A program made the translations under genes and the position numbers. From Allobosea thiooxidans (lineage in GTDB: Bacteria > Pseudomonadota > Alphaproteobacteria > Rhizobiales > Beijerinckiaceae), in NCBI RefSeq assembly GCF_900168195.1, contig NZ_FUYX01000011.1:124001-188000 (forward strand): a stretch of 64,000 bases of DNA. The letters run 5' to 3'. The notes below the pieces were generated by a model. It saw only the letters and a list, made by a program, of their open reading frames with translations, made no database searches and was not told the origin of the DNA. Positions 47,832 through 58,403 of this stretch are shown one piece after another; position 1 is the stretch's first letter, and each line of letters opens with the position of its first letter.

Positions 47832-48317
47832 ATGAGGCCAGCGGCCATCGTCGCGCTGATCGCGCTGAGCGCCGCCCCCGCGCTCGCGCAGGAGCTGCCG
47901 CAGCGCAAGCCCGGGCTCTGGGAAACCAAGTCGTCCGGTGCGGAGGGGCAGACCGTCGCCAAGCAATGCGTCGGCCCGGGGACCGATCAATCGGCCGTCG
48001 GCGGCCTGGCGGGCGGGGCCTGCTCCAAGATCCAGGTCTCCAAGACCGCGACCGGCTACGCCATCGAGACCGAATGCACGGTCGGGCCGATCAAGGCTGC
48101 CGGTACCAGCGTCATCACCGGTGATTTCGACATGGCGATCCGGACCGAGGGCACGACCCGGCTCTCCGGCGTGCCGGGGCAGACGGGAACGGTGGAGCGC
48201 AAGCTCGTGGTCGAAGCCAAGCGCCTCGGCGAGTGCGAGGCAGGGCAGAAGCCGGGCGACATCATCTTGCCGAATGGCCAGGTGATCTCGATGCCGCCTG
48301 CGGCGCCCAAGCCGTAA
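47832..48317 (+). CDS. DUF3617-domain secreted protein
   Basis: A 161-residue precursor: signal peptide IVALIALSAAPALAQ, then LPQRKPGLWETKSSG, the standard opening of DUF3617. Further features are CSKIQVSKTATGYAIETEC and a polar C-terminus. Proteins of this family are periplasmic or outer-membrane-associated; function unknown. It is followed by another small secreted gene 167 bases later. Ribosome site GGAG (CAGGAGATCGATC) is before the ATG. Confidence 0.86.
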   Translation: MRPAAIVALIALSAAPALAQELPQRKPGLWETKSSGAEGQTVAKQCVGPGTDQSAVGGLAGGACSKIQVSKTATGYAIETECTVGPIKAAGTSVITGDFDMAIRTEGTTRLSGVPGQTGTVERKLVVEAKRLGECEAGQKPGDIILPNGQVISMPPAAPKP

Positions 48318-48484
48318 GGCACGCAGCCGCGTCCGGAGCGTCGCCGCGAAAGCACGGCCGGCAGAATCCGCAACCGCCCGCAGCCCCGGCTCTTGACGTC
48401 GGCCATGCACTGTGGCCATGCCGGAAGGCGGTGCCGCCCATCATCGTGCTCGGCGCGCATCGTTCTCGAAGGGCAGGCGATATC

Positions 48485-48847
48485 ATGATGATGCGGCGGA
48501 TGGGTGCGGTCGTTGTGGCCGGTGGGCTGTCGATTCTGGCGAGTGTCTCGGCCTTTGCCGCGAGCAGCTCGACCGCGCTGCCGCCGCCCGACCCGACTGC
48601 GAAGAACCTGACGCCCTACATGATCCAGCTGCGCGCCTTCGATGCCTGCCTGGTCACCCAGTCGCAGCTCATGGGCACGACGCGCGAGGCGGTCCATTCG
48701 CCCTGCTCCTGCTATGCCAAGGGCACGGTCAACGCGATGACCAAGGACGAGATCCAGGCCTTCCGCGACACCGGGTATTTCAACGACTCCGCCCGCGAGA
48801 AGGGCCTGCAGTACATCGATCGCTGCAAGCTCAAGCGTCCGTTCTGA
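48485..48847 (+). CDS. Small secreted four-cysteine protein
   Basis: A 120-residue precursor with signal peptide (MGAVVVAGGLSILASVSAFA). The mature part has four cysteines (FDACL, HSPCSC, DRCKL), suggesting two disulfides, and ends KGLQYIDRCKLKRPF. It starts at one of three consecutive in-frame ATGs (48485, 48488 or 48491); GAAGGGCAGG upstream fits. An upstream frame overlaps the DUF3617 gene and is not credible. Family not recognised. Confidence 0.75.
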   Translation: MMMRRMGAVVVAGGLSILASVSAFAASSSTALPPPDPTAKNLTPYMIQLRAFDACLVTQSQLMGTTREAVHSPCSCYAKGTVNAMTKDEIQAFRDTGYFNDSAREKGLQYIDRCKLKRPF

Positions 48848-48862
48848 GCTCAGCTGCGCCGA

Positions 48863-48962
48863 TCCGGGATCCATGCCTGGGCTGTTCGGGCGTGGATCGC
48901 GGGCGTCCGCCGGCTATCCGGAATGGCCCCGCGGCCGTCGACGCGATCTCGCGGGATGACGT
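48863..48962. repeat. Degenerate palindromic element resembling that upstream of cysH
   Basis: GATCCGGGATCCATGCCTGG, then CGTGGATCGCGGGC, ending TCTCGCGGGATGACG. It shares GGGATCCATGCCTG with 219-343. Lies before the WYL regulator. Confidence 0.45.
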
Positions 48963-49044
48963 TCAAAGTCTCCTGTCTCCCGCCTTGCTGCTGACACGCT
49001 CCTGACAGAAACTGTCATCCGGGCGTTCCACTCTGCTGTCACTC

Positions 49045-49111
49045 GAACACGCGCCGATCGGATTGCACCGCAATCTGATCCGATCCGTGTTCCCTGTCAG
49101 TCGATTGGAAT
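49045..49111 (+). repeat. Dispersed element, family G, copy 2
   Basis: AACACGCGCCGATCGGATTG, CACCGCAATCTGATCCGAT, GTGTTCCC...CGATTGGAA. About three quarters of positions match the minus-strand end of the acyl-CoA dehydrogenase (6248-6315). It contains the hairpin GATTGC-ACC-GCAATC. Confidence 0.6.
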
Positions 49112-49131
49112 CCGGGTAGGGAGACGCCGCC

Positions 49132-49971
49132 GTGCAGCGCGCCGAACGATTGCTCGACATGATCCAGAGCCTGCGTCGCCGCAGGCGCCCCGTCACCGCA
49201 GAGACGCTGGCCTCCGAGCTCGATGTCTCCGTGCGGACGGTCTATCGCGACATCGGCGCGCTGGTGCGCCAGGGCGTGCCGGTGCGCGGCGAGGCCGGCA
49301 TCGGCTATGTCCTCGACGCCGGCTTCGATCTGCCGCCGCTGATGCTCTCGCCCGACGAGATCGAGGCCGTGCTGGTTGGCATGCGTTGGCTCAGCGACCG
49401 TGCCGATCCCGTGCTGGCGCGGGCCGCCGAGGACGTGGTCAGCAAGGTGGCGGCAGTTCTGCCGCCGCATCTGCGGCCGATCCTGCTCGACGGCGCCCTG
49501 TTCGCTGCGTCCTACCCCGGCGACGTGCCGGCCGATCAGGTCGACGTCGCGGCGGTGCGTGCCGCCATCCGCAACGGCCGCAAGCTCTCGATCGAGTACA
49601 GCGACGAGAGCGGCCATGCCACGCAGCGGATGATCTGGCCGATCGGGATGACCTTCTACGAGCGCGTGCGGATCGTCATCGCCTGGTGCGAGCTGAGGCA
49701 GGCCTTCCGCCATTTCCGCACCGACCGCATGACCGGCCTCGTCGCGCTGGAGGAGCGCTACCCCGCCCGCCGCGCCGACCTCTTCCGCCGCTGGCAGAAG
49801 GAGGAGGAGCGGGCCCGCGAGGAATGGGAGCGCTGCAAGCGCGAGGGCAGCGAGGGCTCGGCCCGGCCTGCCGCGAAGCATCCGGGCGAGGGCGACGGTC
49901 AGGTTCGGCTGACGGCGTCCCCGGTCAAGCTGGCCCGGCCGGAGGCGACCTCGGCCAGCGCCGCCGGATAG
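49132..49971 (+). CDS. YafY-type HTH/WYL transcriptional regulator
   Basis: A 279-residue regulator from a GTG at 49132 (GGGAG upstream). An N-terminal HTH_11 domain: QRAERLLDMIQSLRRRRRPVTAETLASELDVSVRTVYRDIGAL. A WYL domain follows (about residues 140-215), with the WYL motif itself altered to VIAWCEL. A charged low-complexity tail after residue 235 (EERAREEWERCKREGSEGS) ends inside the convergent purN gene, a 73-base tail-to-tail overlap. Ligand and target unknown. Confidence 0.87.
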   Translation: MQRAERLLDMIQSLRRRRRPVTAETLASELDVSVRTVYRDIGALVRQGVPVRGEAGIGYVLDAGFDLPPLMLSPDEIEAVLVGMRWLSDRADPVLARAAEDVVSKVAAVLPPHLRPILLDGALFAASYPGDVPADQVDVAAVRAAIRNGRKLSIEYSDESGHATQRMIWPIGMTFYERVRIVIAWCELRQAFRHFRTDRMTGLVALEERYPARRADLFRRWQKEEERAREEWERCKREGSEGSARPAAKHPGEGDGQVRLTASPVKLARPEATSASAAG

Positions 49972-50540
49972 AGCTTGTGCTCCTCGACGAGGACGCGCTT
50001 GGACAGCGTCTCCTCGTCGTCGCCGGGCAGGATCGGCACCTTCGCCTGCAGGATCACCGGCCCGGCGTCGAGTTCCGGCACGACGAAATGCACCGAGCAG
50101 CCATGCTCGCTGACACCGGCTTCGAGCGCCTGCCGGTGCGTATGCGTGCCCTTGAACAGTGGCAGCAGGGACGGGTGGATGTTGATCAGCCGGCCTTCCC
50201 AGCGCTTGACGAACCAGGGCGTCAGGATGCGCATGAAGCCGGCGAGCACGACGAGGTCGATCTGGTTGACGCGCAGGAGTTCGTCCACCGCGCGCTCGAA
50301 GGCTTCGCGGTCCTTGCCGAAGGGACGATGATCGACCGTCGCCGTGGCGATGCCGAAGCCGCGGGCCCGGTCGAGCCCCGCGACGTCGGGGATGTTGGAG
50401 ATCACGAGCGCGATCTCGGCCGGATAGTCCGGCGCGCGGGCCGCCTCCGCGATCGAGACCATGTTGGAGCCGCGGCCGGAGATCAGGACCCCGACGCGCT
50501 TGCGGGAGGCCGTGTTGGTCTCAGCTGGCTTGCCGATCAT
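49899..50540 (-). CDS. purN: Phosphoribosylglycinamide formyltransferase 1
   Basis: The third step of purine synthesis, adding formyl from 10-formyl-THF to GAR. It has 213 residues. RVGVLISGRGSNMVSI (phosphate loop), LVVLAGFMRIL, and catalytic NIHPSLLPLFKG and VHFVVPELDAGPVI. The ATG at 50540 with GAGGG six bases upstream is chosen; an ATG at 50552 lies in the repeat. Its C-terminal 24 codons overlap the convergent WYL gene. It is downstream of purM, with a family C element between. Confidence 0.95.
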   Translation of the reverse strand: MIGKPAETNTASRKRVGVLISGRGSNMVSIAEAARAPDYPAEIALVISNIPDVAGLDRARGFGIATATVDHRPFGKDREAFERAVDELLRVNQIDLVVLAGFMRILTPWFVKRWEGRLINIHPSLLPLFKGTHTHRQALEAGVSEHGCSVHFVVPELDAGPVILQAKVPILPGDDEETLSKRVLVEEHKLYPAALAEVASGRASLTGDAVSRT

Positions 50541-50543
50541 GTG

Positions 50544-50663
50544 AGCCCTCATTCTGAGGAGCGGCCGCAGGCCGCGTCTCGAAGGATGCTCCAGATATCG
50601 TCCGCGCCTCCTGGACCATCCTTCGAGACGGGCTTCTGCGAAGCGCTCCTCAGGATGAGGGCT
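50544..50663. repeat. Dispersed palindromic element, family C, copy 2, between purM and purN
   Basis: Outer arms AGCCCTCATTCTGAGGA / TCCTCAGGATGAGGGCT, side hairpin GCGGCC-GCA-GGCCGC, inner arms CGTCTCGAAGGATGCTCCAG / CCATCCTTCGAGACG. It almost fills the purM-purN gap. Confidence 0.85.
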
Positions 50664-50682
50664 GACATGGAAGACATCACAT

Positions 50683-51756
<1,074 letters not shown>

Positions 51757-51900
51757 TGCGTTTCGCCTTCCTTGCGTGCTTGCGGGAGCGATAGGCAAGC
51801 GCGCCGCGCCTTGCAAGGCGTATCGGCGTTTTCGCTCTTGCCGATCCACGGTCCGCGACCTTAGCGTCGCTTTTTGTCGAGATCCGCTCGGGCGTTCCGG

Positions 51901-52431
51901 ATGACGATCCCCAACCTGATCACGGTCGGCCGCCTGTTCCTGGTGCCGCTGGTGATCGTCATGATCGTCAATGCGCGCTGGGATTTCGCCTTCATCCTTT
52001 TCGTGGTGGCCGGGGTCTCCGATGCGATCGACGGCTTCCTCGCCAAGCGCTGCGGCATGGCGAGCGAGCTCGGCGCCTGGCTCGACCCGATCGCCGACAA
52101 GGCGCTGATCGTTTCGATTTACATCACGCTGGCGCTGGTCGGGGCGGTGCCGATCTGGCTCGTCATCCTGGTTGTTTCGCGGGATCTGATGATCGTGGCG
52201 GCTGTGCTCCTGTCCTGGCTGCTCGACCGGCCGGTGACGATCGCCCCGATCATGGTCAGCAAGCTCAATACGGCAGCGCAGATCGCCTTCGCCGCGCTGG
52301 CGCTCGGCTCGCGCGCCTTCAGCATCGATCCCGGTCCGGCCGCGGTGGTGGCGGAGCTTGTCGTCGCGCTGTTGACGCTGGCCTCGATGACGGCCTATCT
52401 GGCCTTCTGGCTGCGCCACATGGCTGGTTGA
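51901..52431 (+). CDS. CDP-alcohol phosphatidyltransferase family protein
   Basis: An inner-membrane lipid enzyme of 176 residues and about five helices. The family signature D-x2-D-G-x2-A-x-R...G-x3-D-x3-D is seen as [27 protein letters not shown] (split at the GMASE turn). It begins [18 protein letters not shown] like PgsA (phosphatidylglycerophosphate synthase) and small cardiolipin synthases; which of these is uncertain. It opens the rightward phosphatidyltransferase-PerM-hdaA-ppk-ppx chain and is divergent from purM. Confidence 0.9.
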   Translation: MTIPNLITVGRLFLVPLVIVMIVNARWDFAFILFVVAGVSDAIDGFLAKRCGMASELGAWLDPIADKALIVSIYITLALVGAVPIWLVILVVSRDLMIVAAVLLSWLLDRPVTIAPIMVSKLNTAAQIAFAALALGSRAFSIDPGPAAVVAELVVALLTLASMTAYLAFWLRHMAG

Positions 52432-52523
52432 TGGGCCTCGATCCGCCGTCGCGGGCGTTGAACCGGCGGCATCCGTGCACATCTAACCCTTCTGCCGGCC
52501 GGAGACGCGAAAGAGGCTGATCG

Positions 52524-53633
52524 ATGACGTTGCAGCGCCAGATCGGCTTTTGGCTCGGATCCCTTGTCGTCTTCATCCTGCTGCTGGTGCTGCTGCGGGA
52601 CGTGCTGCTGCCTTTCATCGCGGCACTGGCGCTCGCCTATCTGCTCGATCCGCTGGCCGACCGGCTGGAGCGGATGGGCATGAACCGGCTGAGCGCCACC
52701 ATCGTCATCCTGTTCGTCTTCCTCGTGATCTTCGTGCTGGCGCTCGTGCTGCTGGCGCCGCTGCTCGGCCGGCAGCTCGCGGGGCTGGTCGAGAGGCTGC
52801 CGGCCGATGCGGCCAAGCTGCAGGCGCTGGTGATGGAGAAGGGCGCGCCCTGGCTCGAGCGCTTCGGTGGCGGAAACCTGCAGCAGGAGGCGCAGAACTC
52901 GCTCGGCAACCTCGTCGGCGAGGCGACCAAATGGATCGGCGGCCTGCTGCAGTCGCTCTGGAGCGGCGGCACTGCCATCGTCGGCGTGTTCTCGCTCTTG
53001 GTGCTGACGCCGGTGATCGCCTTCTACCTGCTGGTCGACTGGGACCGGATGGTCGCGACCGTCGATAGCTGGCTGCCGCTCGAGCATCGCGACACCATCC
53101 GCGACCTCCTGCACGAGATGGATCTGGCGATCGCCGGATTCCTGCGCGGGCAGGCGCTGGTCTGCCTGCTCCTCGGCACCTTCTACGCGATCGGCCTGAG
53201 CATCGTCGGGGTCAATTTCGGCGCGCTGATCGGCATCATCTCCGGCTTCCTGTCGTTCATCCCCTATGTCGGTTCGCTGACCGGCCTCGTGCTCTCGGTC
53301 GGCGTCGCGATCGTGCAGTTCTGGCCGGACTGGACCTGGCCGCTGGCGACGCTCGGCGTCTTCCTCGCCGGCCAGTTCCTGGAAGGGAACATCTTCCAGC
53401 CGAAATTCGTCGGCGACTCGATCGGCGTTCATCCGGTCTGGCTGATGTTCGCGCTGCTCGCCTTCGGCTCGCTCTTCGGCTTCGTCGGGCTGCTGCTGGC
53501 GGTGCCGCTCGCGGCCGTCATCGGCGTGCTCTGCCGCTTCGCGCTCCGGCAATATCTCGCCAGCAACCTCTATCACGGTGGAGATGCCACCCGCGCCGCC
53601 AAGGCCAAGGCGCGGATCAAGGCCGATTCCTAA
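52524..53633 (+). CDS. AI-2E transporter family (PerM-like) membrane protein
   Basis: A 369-residue inner-membrane protein with about seven to eight hydrophobic segments and the family's LLPFIAALALAYLLDPLADRLER opening; VTPVIAFYLLVDWDRM-like and IGIISGFLSFIPYVGSLTGLVLS segments match PerM. Some members export signalling molecules or ions; the role is unclear in alphaproteobacteria. hdaA follows 9 bases after the stop, so the two are co-transcribed. Confidence 0.92.
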   Translation: MTLQRQIGFWLGSLVVFILLLVLLRDVLLPFIAALALAYLLDPLADRLERMGMNRLSATIVILFVFLVIFVLALVLLAPLLGRQLAGLVERLPADAAKLQALVMEKGAPWLERFGGGNLQQEAQNSLGNLVGEATKWIGGLLQSLWSGGTAIVGVFSLLVLTPVIAFYLLVDWDRMVATVDSWLPLEHRDTIRDLLHEMDLAIAGFLRGQALVCLLLGTFYAIGLSIVGVNFGALIGIISGFLSFIPYVGSLTGLVLSVGVAIVQFWPDWTWPLATLGVFLAGQFLEGNIFQPKFVGDSIGVHPVWLMFALLAFGSLFGFVGLLLAVPLAAVIGVLCRFALRQYLASNLYHGGDATRAAKAKARIKADS

Positions 53634-53642
53634 GTTTCATCC

Positions 53643-54341
53643 ATGTCCGACGTTCCGCAACGCCCGCGCCAGCTCGCATTCGACCTTCCGCTCGACAGCC
53701 GTCACGGCGTCGAGGATTTTCTCGTAGGCCCCTCGAACGAGGCGGCCTACGGCCTGATCGAGCGCTGGCCGGCATGGCCCGAGGCTTGGTTGCGCCTGAC
53801 CGGGCCGGAAGGCGCCGGCAAGACCCATCTTGCCGCCATCTGGGCGAGAGCCGCCCATGCCTGGACCATCCGGGCGAGCGAGCTCGACGAGGCCAAGGTG
53901 CCGCATCTGGTCTCGGGCGGCGCGCTGGTGGTCGAGGATTGCGACGCCGGTGATCTCGACGAGCCGGCGCTGTTCCATCTGATGAACGCGATGAAGGCGC
54001 GGGGCGGCTCGCTGCTGCTGACGGCGCGCCGGCAGCCCGATCTCTGGGGCCTGCGCGTGCCGGATCTGCTGTCGCGGCTGCGGCTGGCGCCGAGCGCGAC
54101 GATCGAGCCACCGGATGACGGGCTCCTGCGCGCGGTGCTCGTCAAGCTGTTCATCGACCGCCAGCTCGTGGTCGATACCGCCGTGATCGATGCGCTGGCG
54201 CTGCGCATGGAGCGTTCCTTTGCCGCAGCCAGGCAGGTCGTCGATCGGCTGGATCGCCTCGCCCTGGAGCGCGGCCGCCGCGTCACTCGCCCGCTCGTCC
54301 AGGAGGTGCTGGCCGATCTCTTCCCGCAGGAACCCGGCTGA
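53643..54341 (+). CDS. hdaA: DnaA regulatory inactivator HdaA
   Basis: A DnaA-domain AAA+ protein (232 aa) that with the clamp stimulates ATP hydrolysis by DnaA after initiation. It begins PRQLAFDLPLDSRHGVEDFLVG; QLAFDLP is the likely clamp-binding motif. Walker A is GPEGAGKTHL, and Walker B-like VVEDCD is present. The arginine-finger stretch (LLSRLRLAP) follows. There is no HTH domain IV, as expected for Hda. Immediately upstream of ppk. Confidence 0.92.
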   Translation: MSDVPQRPRQLAFDLPLDSRHGVEDFLVGPSNEAAYGLIERWPAWPEAWLRLTGPEGAGKTHLAAIWARAAHAWTIRASELDEAKVPHLVSGGALVVEDCDAGDLDEPALFHLMNAMKARGGSLLLTARRQPDLWGLRVPDLLSRLRLAPSATIEPPDDGLLRAVLVKLFIDRQLVVDTAVIDALALRMERSFAAARQVVDRLDRLALERGRRVTRPLVQEVLADLFPQEPG

Positions 54342-54431
54342 GCCATGCCGGTTTGTACCGCAGGGCTGCCGCGGCGCGAAATCATGTCGCCCGTCATCGA
54401 ACTGTCACGCTAGGATGGCTTCAACGGCGCC

Positions 54432-56663
54432 ATGAGCGGCAAGACGACCAGGATGCGGGTGAAGCGCATGAATCTCGAGATCGTGACCGACGAGCCGGAG
54501 AAGCTGACCGGCGAGGCCGATGCGCCGGCGCTGCGCCATCTGCCCACGCGCTTCATGAATCGCGAGCTCTCCTGGCTGCAGTTCAACCGGCGGGTCATGG
54601 AGGAGGCCTCCAACCGCAGCCATCCGCTGCTGGAGCAGCTGCGCTTCCTCTCGATCTCGGCGAACAATCTCGACGAGTTCTTCATGGTCCGTGTCTCGGG
54701 CCTGCGTGAACAGCTCAAGGCGGGCGTCGTCACGCCGAGCCAGGACGGGCTCACCCCGGCCGAGCAGCTCGTCGCCATCGGCCAGGCGGTCTCGGCCCTG
54801 ACGGACGACCAGCAGGCGCGCTGGGCGGAGCTGCGCCACGATTTGCACGAGAACCGCCTGCATCTGCTCGAGCCGGCCGATATCGGCTCGCAGGACCGGA
54901 TCTGGCTGGAGGACTACTTCCTCAACTACGTCTTCCCGGTGCTGACGCCGCTGGCGATAGACCCGGCGCATCCCTTCCCCTTCATCCCCAATCTCGGCTT
55001 CACGATCGCGCTCGCCCTCGAGCGCAAGAGCGACGGACGCCAGCTCGACGCGCTGATCCGCGTGCCGACCAAGATCGACCGCTTCATCGAACTGCCGGAC
55101 CTCGCCCGGGAGGGGCTGCACCGCTTCATCGCGCTCGACGACGCGGTCTCGCTGTTCATCGGCAAGCTCTTTCCCGGCTATGAGGTCAAGGGCGCGGGCT
55201 CCTTCCGCATCATCCGCGACTCCGATCTCGATATCGAGGAGGAGGCGGAGGATCTGGTCCGCGTCTTCGAGACCATGCTGAAGCAGCGCCGCCTCGGCGT
55301 CGTGATCCGCCTCGAGCTCTCGACCGGCATGCCCGACCATCTGCGCCGGCTGATCGTGCGCGAGCTCAAGGTCGACAGCGACGAGGTCGTCGAGGTCAAC
55401 GGCATGATCGGGCTCAATGAGCTCGCCCAGCTCGTCGGCGTCGACCGGCCGGACCTCAAGTTCAAACCGTACAACGCCCGTTTCCCGGAGCGCATCCGCG
55501 AGCATGGCGGCGACTGCTTCGCCGCGATCCGCCAGAAGGACCTGCTCGTCCATCATCCCTATGAGAGCTTCGACGTCGTCGTGCAGTTCTTGCAGCAGGC
55601 GGCGCGCGACCCCAATGTGGTCGCGATCAAGCAGACGCTTTACCGAACCTCGGCCAACTCGCCGATCGTCAAGGCGTTGACGGAGGCGGCCGAGGCCGGC
55701 AAGTCCGTCACCGCCCTGGTCGAGCTCAAGGCGCGCTTCGACGAGGAGGCGAATATCCGCTGGGCGAAGGAGATGGAGCGCGCCGGCGTTCAGGTCGTCT
55801 ACGGCTTCATCGAGCTCAAGACCCACGCCAAGCTCTCGCTCGTCGTGCGCCGCGAGTCCGGCCACCTCGTGAGCTACTGCCATATCGCGACCGGCAACTA
55901 CCACCCGATCACGGCGCGCATCTACACCGACGTCTCCTTCTTCACCGCAGACCCGGTGATCGCGCAGGACGTCGCGCGCATCTTCAACTTCATCACCGGT
56001 TACGCCGAGCCTGCCGGGCTGGAACGCATGGCGGTCTCGCCCACCGGCCTGAAGCAGCGGCTGCTCTCCGACATCGCCGAGGAGGTCGCCCATGTGAAGG
56101 CCGGCCGCAAGGGCGCGATCTGGGGCAAGTGCAACTCCCTGGTCGATCCCGAGATCATCGACGCGCTCTACGACGCCAGCCAGGCCGGGGTCGAGATCGA
56201 CTTCGTCGTGCGCGGCATCTGCTGCCTGCGGCCCGGCGTTCCCGGGCTTTCCGACAATATCCGCGTCAAATCGATCATCGGCCGCTTCCTCGAGCACACC
56301 CGCATCTACGCCTTCGGCGCCGGGCACGGGCTGCCTTCGGCCAAGGCCAAGGTCTATATTTCCTCGGCCGACCTGATGCCGCGCAACCTCGACCGCCGCG
56401 TCGAGGCGCTGACGCCGATCCTCAATCCGACCGTGCATCAGCAGTTGCTCGATCAGATCATGTTGGCCAACCTGCTCGACAACGAGCAGAGCTGGACGAT
56501 ATTGCCGGAGGGCGGCTCGCGTCGCATTGTCCCCGCGCCGAACGAAGAGCCGTTCAACGCGCACAAGTACTTCATGACGAACCCGAGTCTGTCCGGACGT
56601 GGAAAATCGCTCTCCAACTCAAGCCCCCGCTCCCTCACGCGGCGGGGCGGCCGCAAGGCCTGA
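54432..56663 (+). CDS. ppk: Polyphosphate kinase 1
   Basis: Makes polyphosphate reversibly from ATP. It has 743 residues with [20 protein letters not shown] at the N-domain, the head domain, then the catalytic C-domains. The phosphorylated histidine lies in [15 protein letters not shown], and [13 protein letters not shown] carries conserved basic residues. The last 21 codons overlap the ppx start, and hdaA is 90 bases upstream. Confidence 0.96.
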   Translation: MSGKTTRMRVKRMNLEIVTDEPEKLTGEADAPALRHLPTRFMNRELSWLQFNRRVMEEASNRSHPLLEQLRFLSISANNLDEFFMVRVSGLREQLKAGVVTPSQDGLTPAEQLVAIGQAVSALTDDQQARWAELRHDLHENRLHLLEPADIGSQDRIWLEDYFLNYVFPVLTPLAIDPAHPFPFIPNLGFTIALALERKSDGRQLDALIRVPTKIDRFIELPDLAREGLHRFIALDDAVSLFIGKLFPGYEVKGAGSFRIIRDSDLDIEEEAEDLVRVFETMLKQRRLGVVIRLELSTGMPDHLRRLIVRELKVDSDEVVEVNGMIGLNELAQLVGVDRPDLKFKPYNARFPERIREHGGDCFAAIRQKDLLVHHPYESFDVVVQFLQQAARDPNVVAIKQTLYRTSANSPIVKALTEAAEAGKSVTALVELKARFDEEANIRWAKEMERAGVQVVYGFIELKTHAKLSLVVRRESGHLVSYCHIATGNYHPITARIYTDVSFFTADPVIAQDVARIFNFITGYAEPAGLERMAVSPTGLKQRLLSDIAEEVAHVKAGRKGAIWGKCNSLVDPEIIDALYDASQAGVEIDFVVRGICCLRPGVPGLSDNIRVKSIIGRFLEHTRIYAFGAGHGLPSAKAKVYISSADLMPRNLDRRVEALTPILNPTVHQQLLDQIMLANLLDNEQSWTILPEGGSRRIVPAPNEEPFNAHKYFMTNPSLSGRGKSLSNSSPRSLTRRGGRKA

Positions 56664-58173
56664 GCTCCGGCACGCGCCGGGGCGCCTGGCGCTCTCGGAC
56701 ACGATCGCCATCGTCGATATCGGCTCGAACTCCGTGCGTCTCGTCGTCTACGAGATGCTGGCGCGCGCGCCTTCGCAGGTCTTCAACGAGAAGGAGATGG
56801 CCGGTCTCGGCCGGCAGGTCGCCTCGACCGGCCGCCTCGCCGAGGACGCGATCGAGAAGGCGATCCACGCGCTGGTGCGCTTCCGCATCCTCTGCGAGGC
56901 GATGCATGTCGGCGAGCTTCGCGTCATCGCCACGGCGGCGGCGCGCTATGCCGAGAACGGGCCCGATTTCATCGCCAGGGCCGAGCGGGCGATCGGCCAG
57001 CCGATCGAGCTGATCTCCGGCGGCCGCGAGGCCGTGCTCTCGGGCCTCGGCGTGATCTCCGGTTTCGATGCCGCGGACGGTGTCGTCGGCGACCTCGGCG
57101 GCGGCAGCCTGGAGCTGATCTCGGTCGGCGACGGTGCCGTGGGGCAGGGTGCCAGCGTGCCGCTCGGCGGCCTCGCACTGCTCGATCGCTCGAAGGGCTC
57201 GCTCAAGGTGGCCGAGAAGATCGTCAAGGAAGAGCTCGACAAGCTGCCGCAGCTCGGCGCCATGAAGGGGCGGGACTTCTACGCCGTCGGCGGCACCTGG
57301 CGCGCGCTCGCGACGCTGCATCAGCGCCGGGTGAACTACCCGCTGAGCGTCATGCATGGCTATGCCATCCCGCCCAAGGATGTGGTCGATTTCGTCAAGC
57401 TGGTCGAGCGGGCCGACGCCTCCGTGCTCGATGCCATCGATTCGGTGTCATCGGCACGCCGGCCGCTGCTCGCCTATGGCGCGCTGGTGCTCGACGAACT
57501 GATCAAGCGCGGCAAGCCGCGCAACATCGTCGTCTCGGCGCAGGGCGTGCGCGAGGGGCTGCTGCACGAGCAGCTCTCGCCGGAGGAGCAGACCGCCGAC
57601 CCGCTGCTGCAGGCGGCGCGTGACTACAACCTGCTGCGGGCGCGCGATCCGCGCCATGCCACGGAGCTGATCGCCTGGACCCGCGGCATCCTGGAGACCG
57701 CCGGGCTGGCGCAGGACGAGCCCTCCGACCGGCTGATCGAGACCGTCTGCCTGCTCTCGGATATCGGCTGGCGCGCCCATCCCGATTATCGCGGCGAGCA
57801 GAGCATGAACGTCATCGCCCACGCCTATTTCACCGGCATCGACCATGTCGGGCGGGCCTTCCTGGCGCTGACAACCTTCTATCGCTATGCCGGGCTGAAG
57901 GCGGGCTCGCCGGCCGAAGCCGGGCTGAAGACGCTGCTTCCGCCGCCGCTGCTGGCGCGGGCCCTCCTGATCGCAGGGATCTTCCGGGTTGCCTATCTGC
58001 TCTCGGCCGGGATGGCCGGCATCCTGCCACGCATCGCCGCGACCTGCGTCGACAACCGGCTGCAGCTGCGCTTCCCCGAGGATCTGGCGGCGCTGGCGAG
58101 CGACAGGGTCGAGGGTCGGCTCAAGCAACTCGCCAAGCTGCTCAGCCGCGGCGTCGAGATCGGAAGGCTCTGA
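56599..58173 (+). CDS. ppx: Exopolyphosphatase (Ppx/GppA family)
   Basis: Degrades polyphosphate or pppGpp. It has up to 524 residues: the sugar-kinase/HSP70 fold with [15 protein letters not shown] and [16 protein letters not shown], followed by helical C-terminal domains of the long Ppx type. The start is uncertain. A GTG at 56599 overlaps ppk by 65 bases; the conserved core begins near 56690, so a start near the ppk stop is also possible. It ends the rightward chain. Confidence 0.92.
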   Translation: MENRSPTQAPAPSRGGAAARPELRHAPGRLALSDTIAIVDIGSNSVRLVVYEMLARAPSQVFNEKEMAGLGRQVASTGRLAEDAIEKAIHALVRFRILCEAMHVGELRVIATAAARYAENGPDFIARAERAIGQPIELISGGREAVLSGLGVISGFDAADGVVGDLGGGSLELISVGDGAVGQGASVPLGGLALLDRSKGSLKVAEKIVKEELDKLPQLGAMKGRDFYAVGGTWRALATLHQRRVNYPLSVMHGYAIPPKDVVDFVKLVERADASVLDAIDSVSSARRPLLAYGALVLDELIKRGKPRNIVVSAQGVREGLLHEQLSPEEQTADPLLQAARDYNLLRARDPRHATELIAWTRGILETAGLAQDEPSDRLIETVCLLSDIGWRAHPDYRGEQSMNVIAHAYFTGIDHVGRAFLALTTFYRYAGLKAGSPAEAGLKTLLPPPLLARALLIAGIFRVAYLLSAGMAGILPRIAATCVDNRLQLRFPEDLAALASDRVEGRLKQLAKLLSRGVEIGRL

Positions 58174-58237
58174 AGGCCGCAGGCGCCGCCGCGCCGTCAT
58201 TGCGGAGATCGGTGTGAGCGAAGACCACGGCGCTCCT

Positions 58238-58329
58238 GTCATGGTCGGGCTTGTCCCGACCATCCACGTCTTCCTTTGCGCAATGCGGTGTTCAAGACGT
58301 GGATGCTCGCCACAAGGGCGAGCATGACG
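58238..58329. repeat. Dispersed palindromic element, family B, copy 3
   Basis: Outer GTCAT/ATGAC, side hairpins GGTCGGG-CTTG-TCCCGACC and GCTCGC-CACAA-GGGCGAGC, inner stem ATCCACGTC/GACGTGGAT. A family A fragment (58195-58212) and a family D half (58352-58395) flank it. Confidence 0.82.
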
Positions 58330-58403
58330 ATAACCGGAGCGGCGCCACGCTCATGGTTTCCGGGCTCAAGCCTTCGGCCTATCCCGGAACGAGGCGTTTT
58401 CGG

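Noticed and set aside
42195..48847. A single efflux/envelope operon spanning RND pump, MipA and secreted proteins
   Set aside because: A strong terminator follows the pump, and MipA is on the opposite strand.
51757..52482. N-terminal extension of purM antisense to the phosphatidyltransferase gene
   Set aside because: The conserved PurM start is at 51756, and the extension opposes a real gene with its own motifs.
54405..56564. 719-codon open frame opposite ppk
   Set aside because: A codon-bias shadow of ppk; no ribosome site or family motif.
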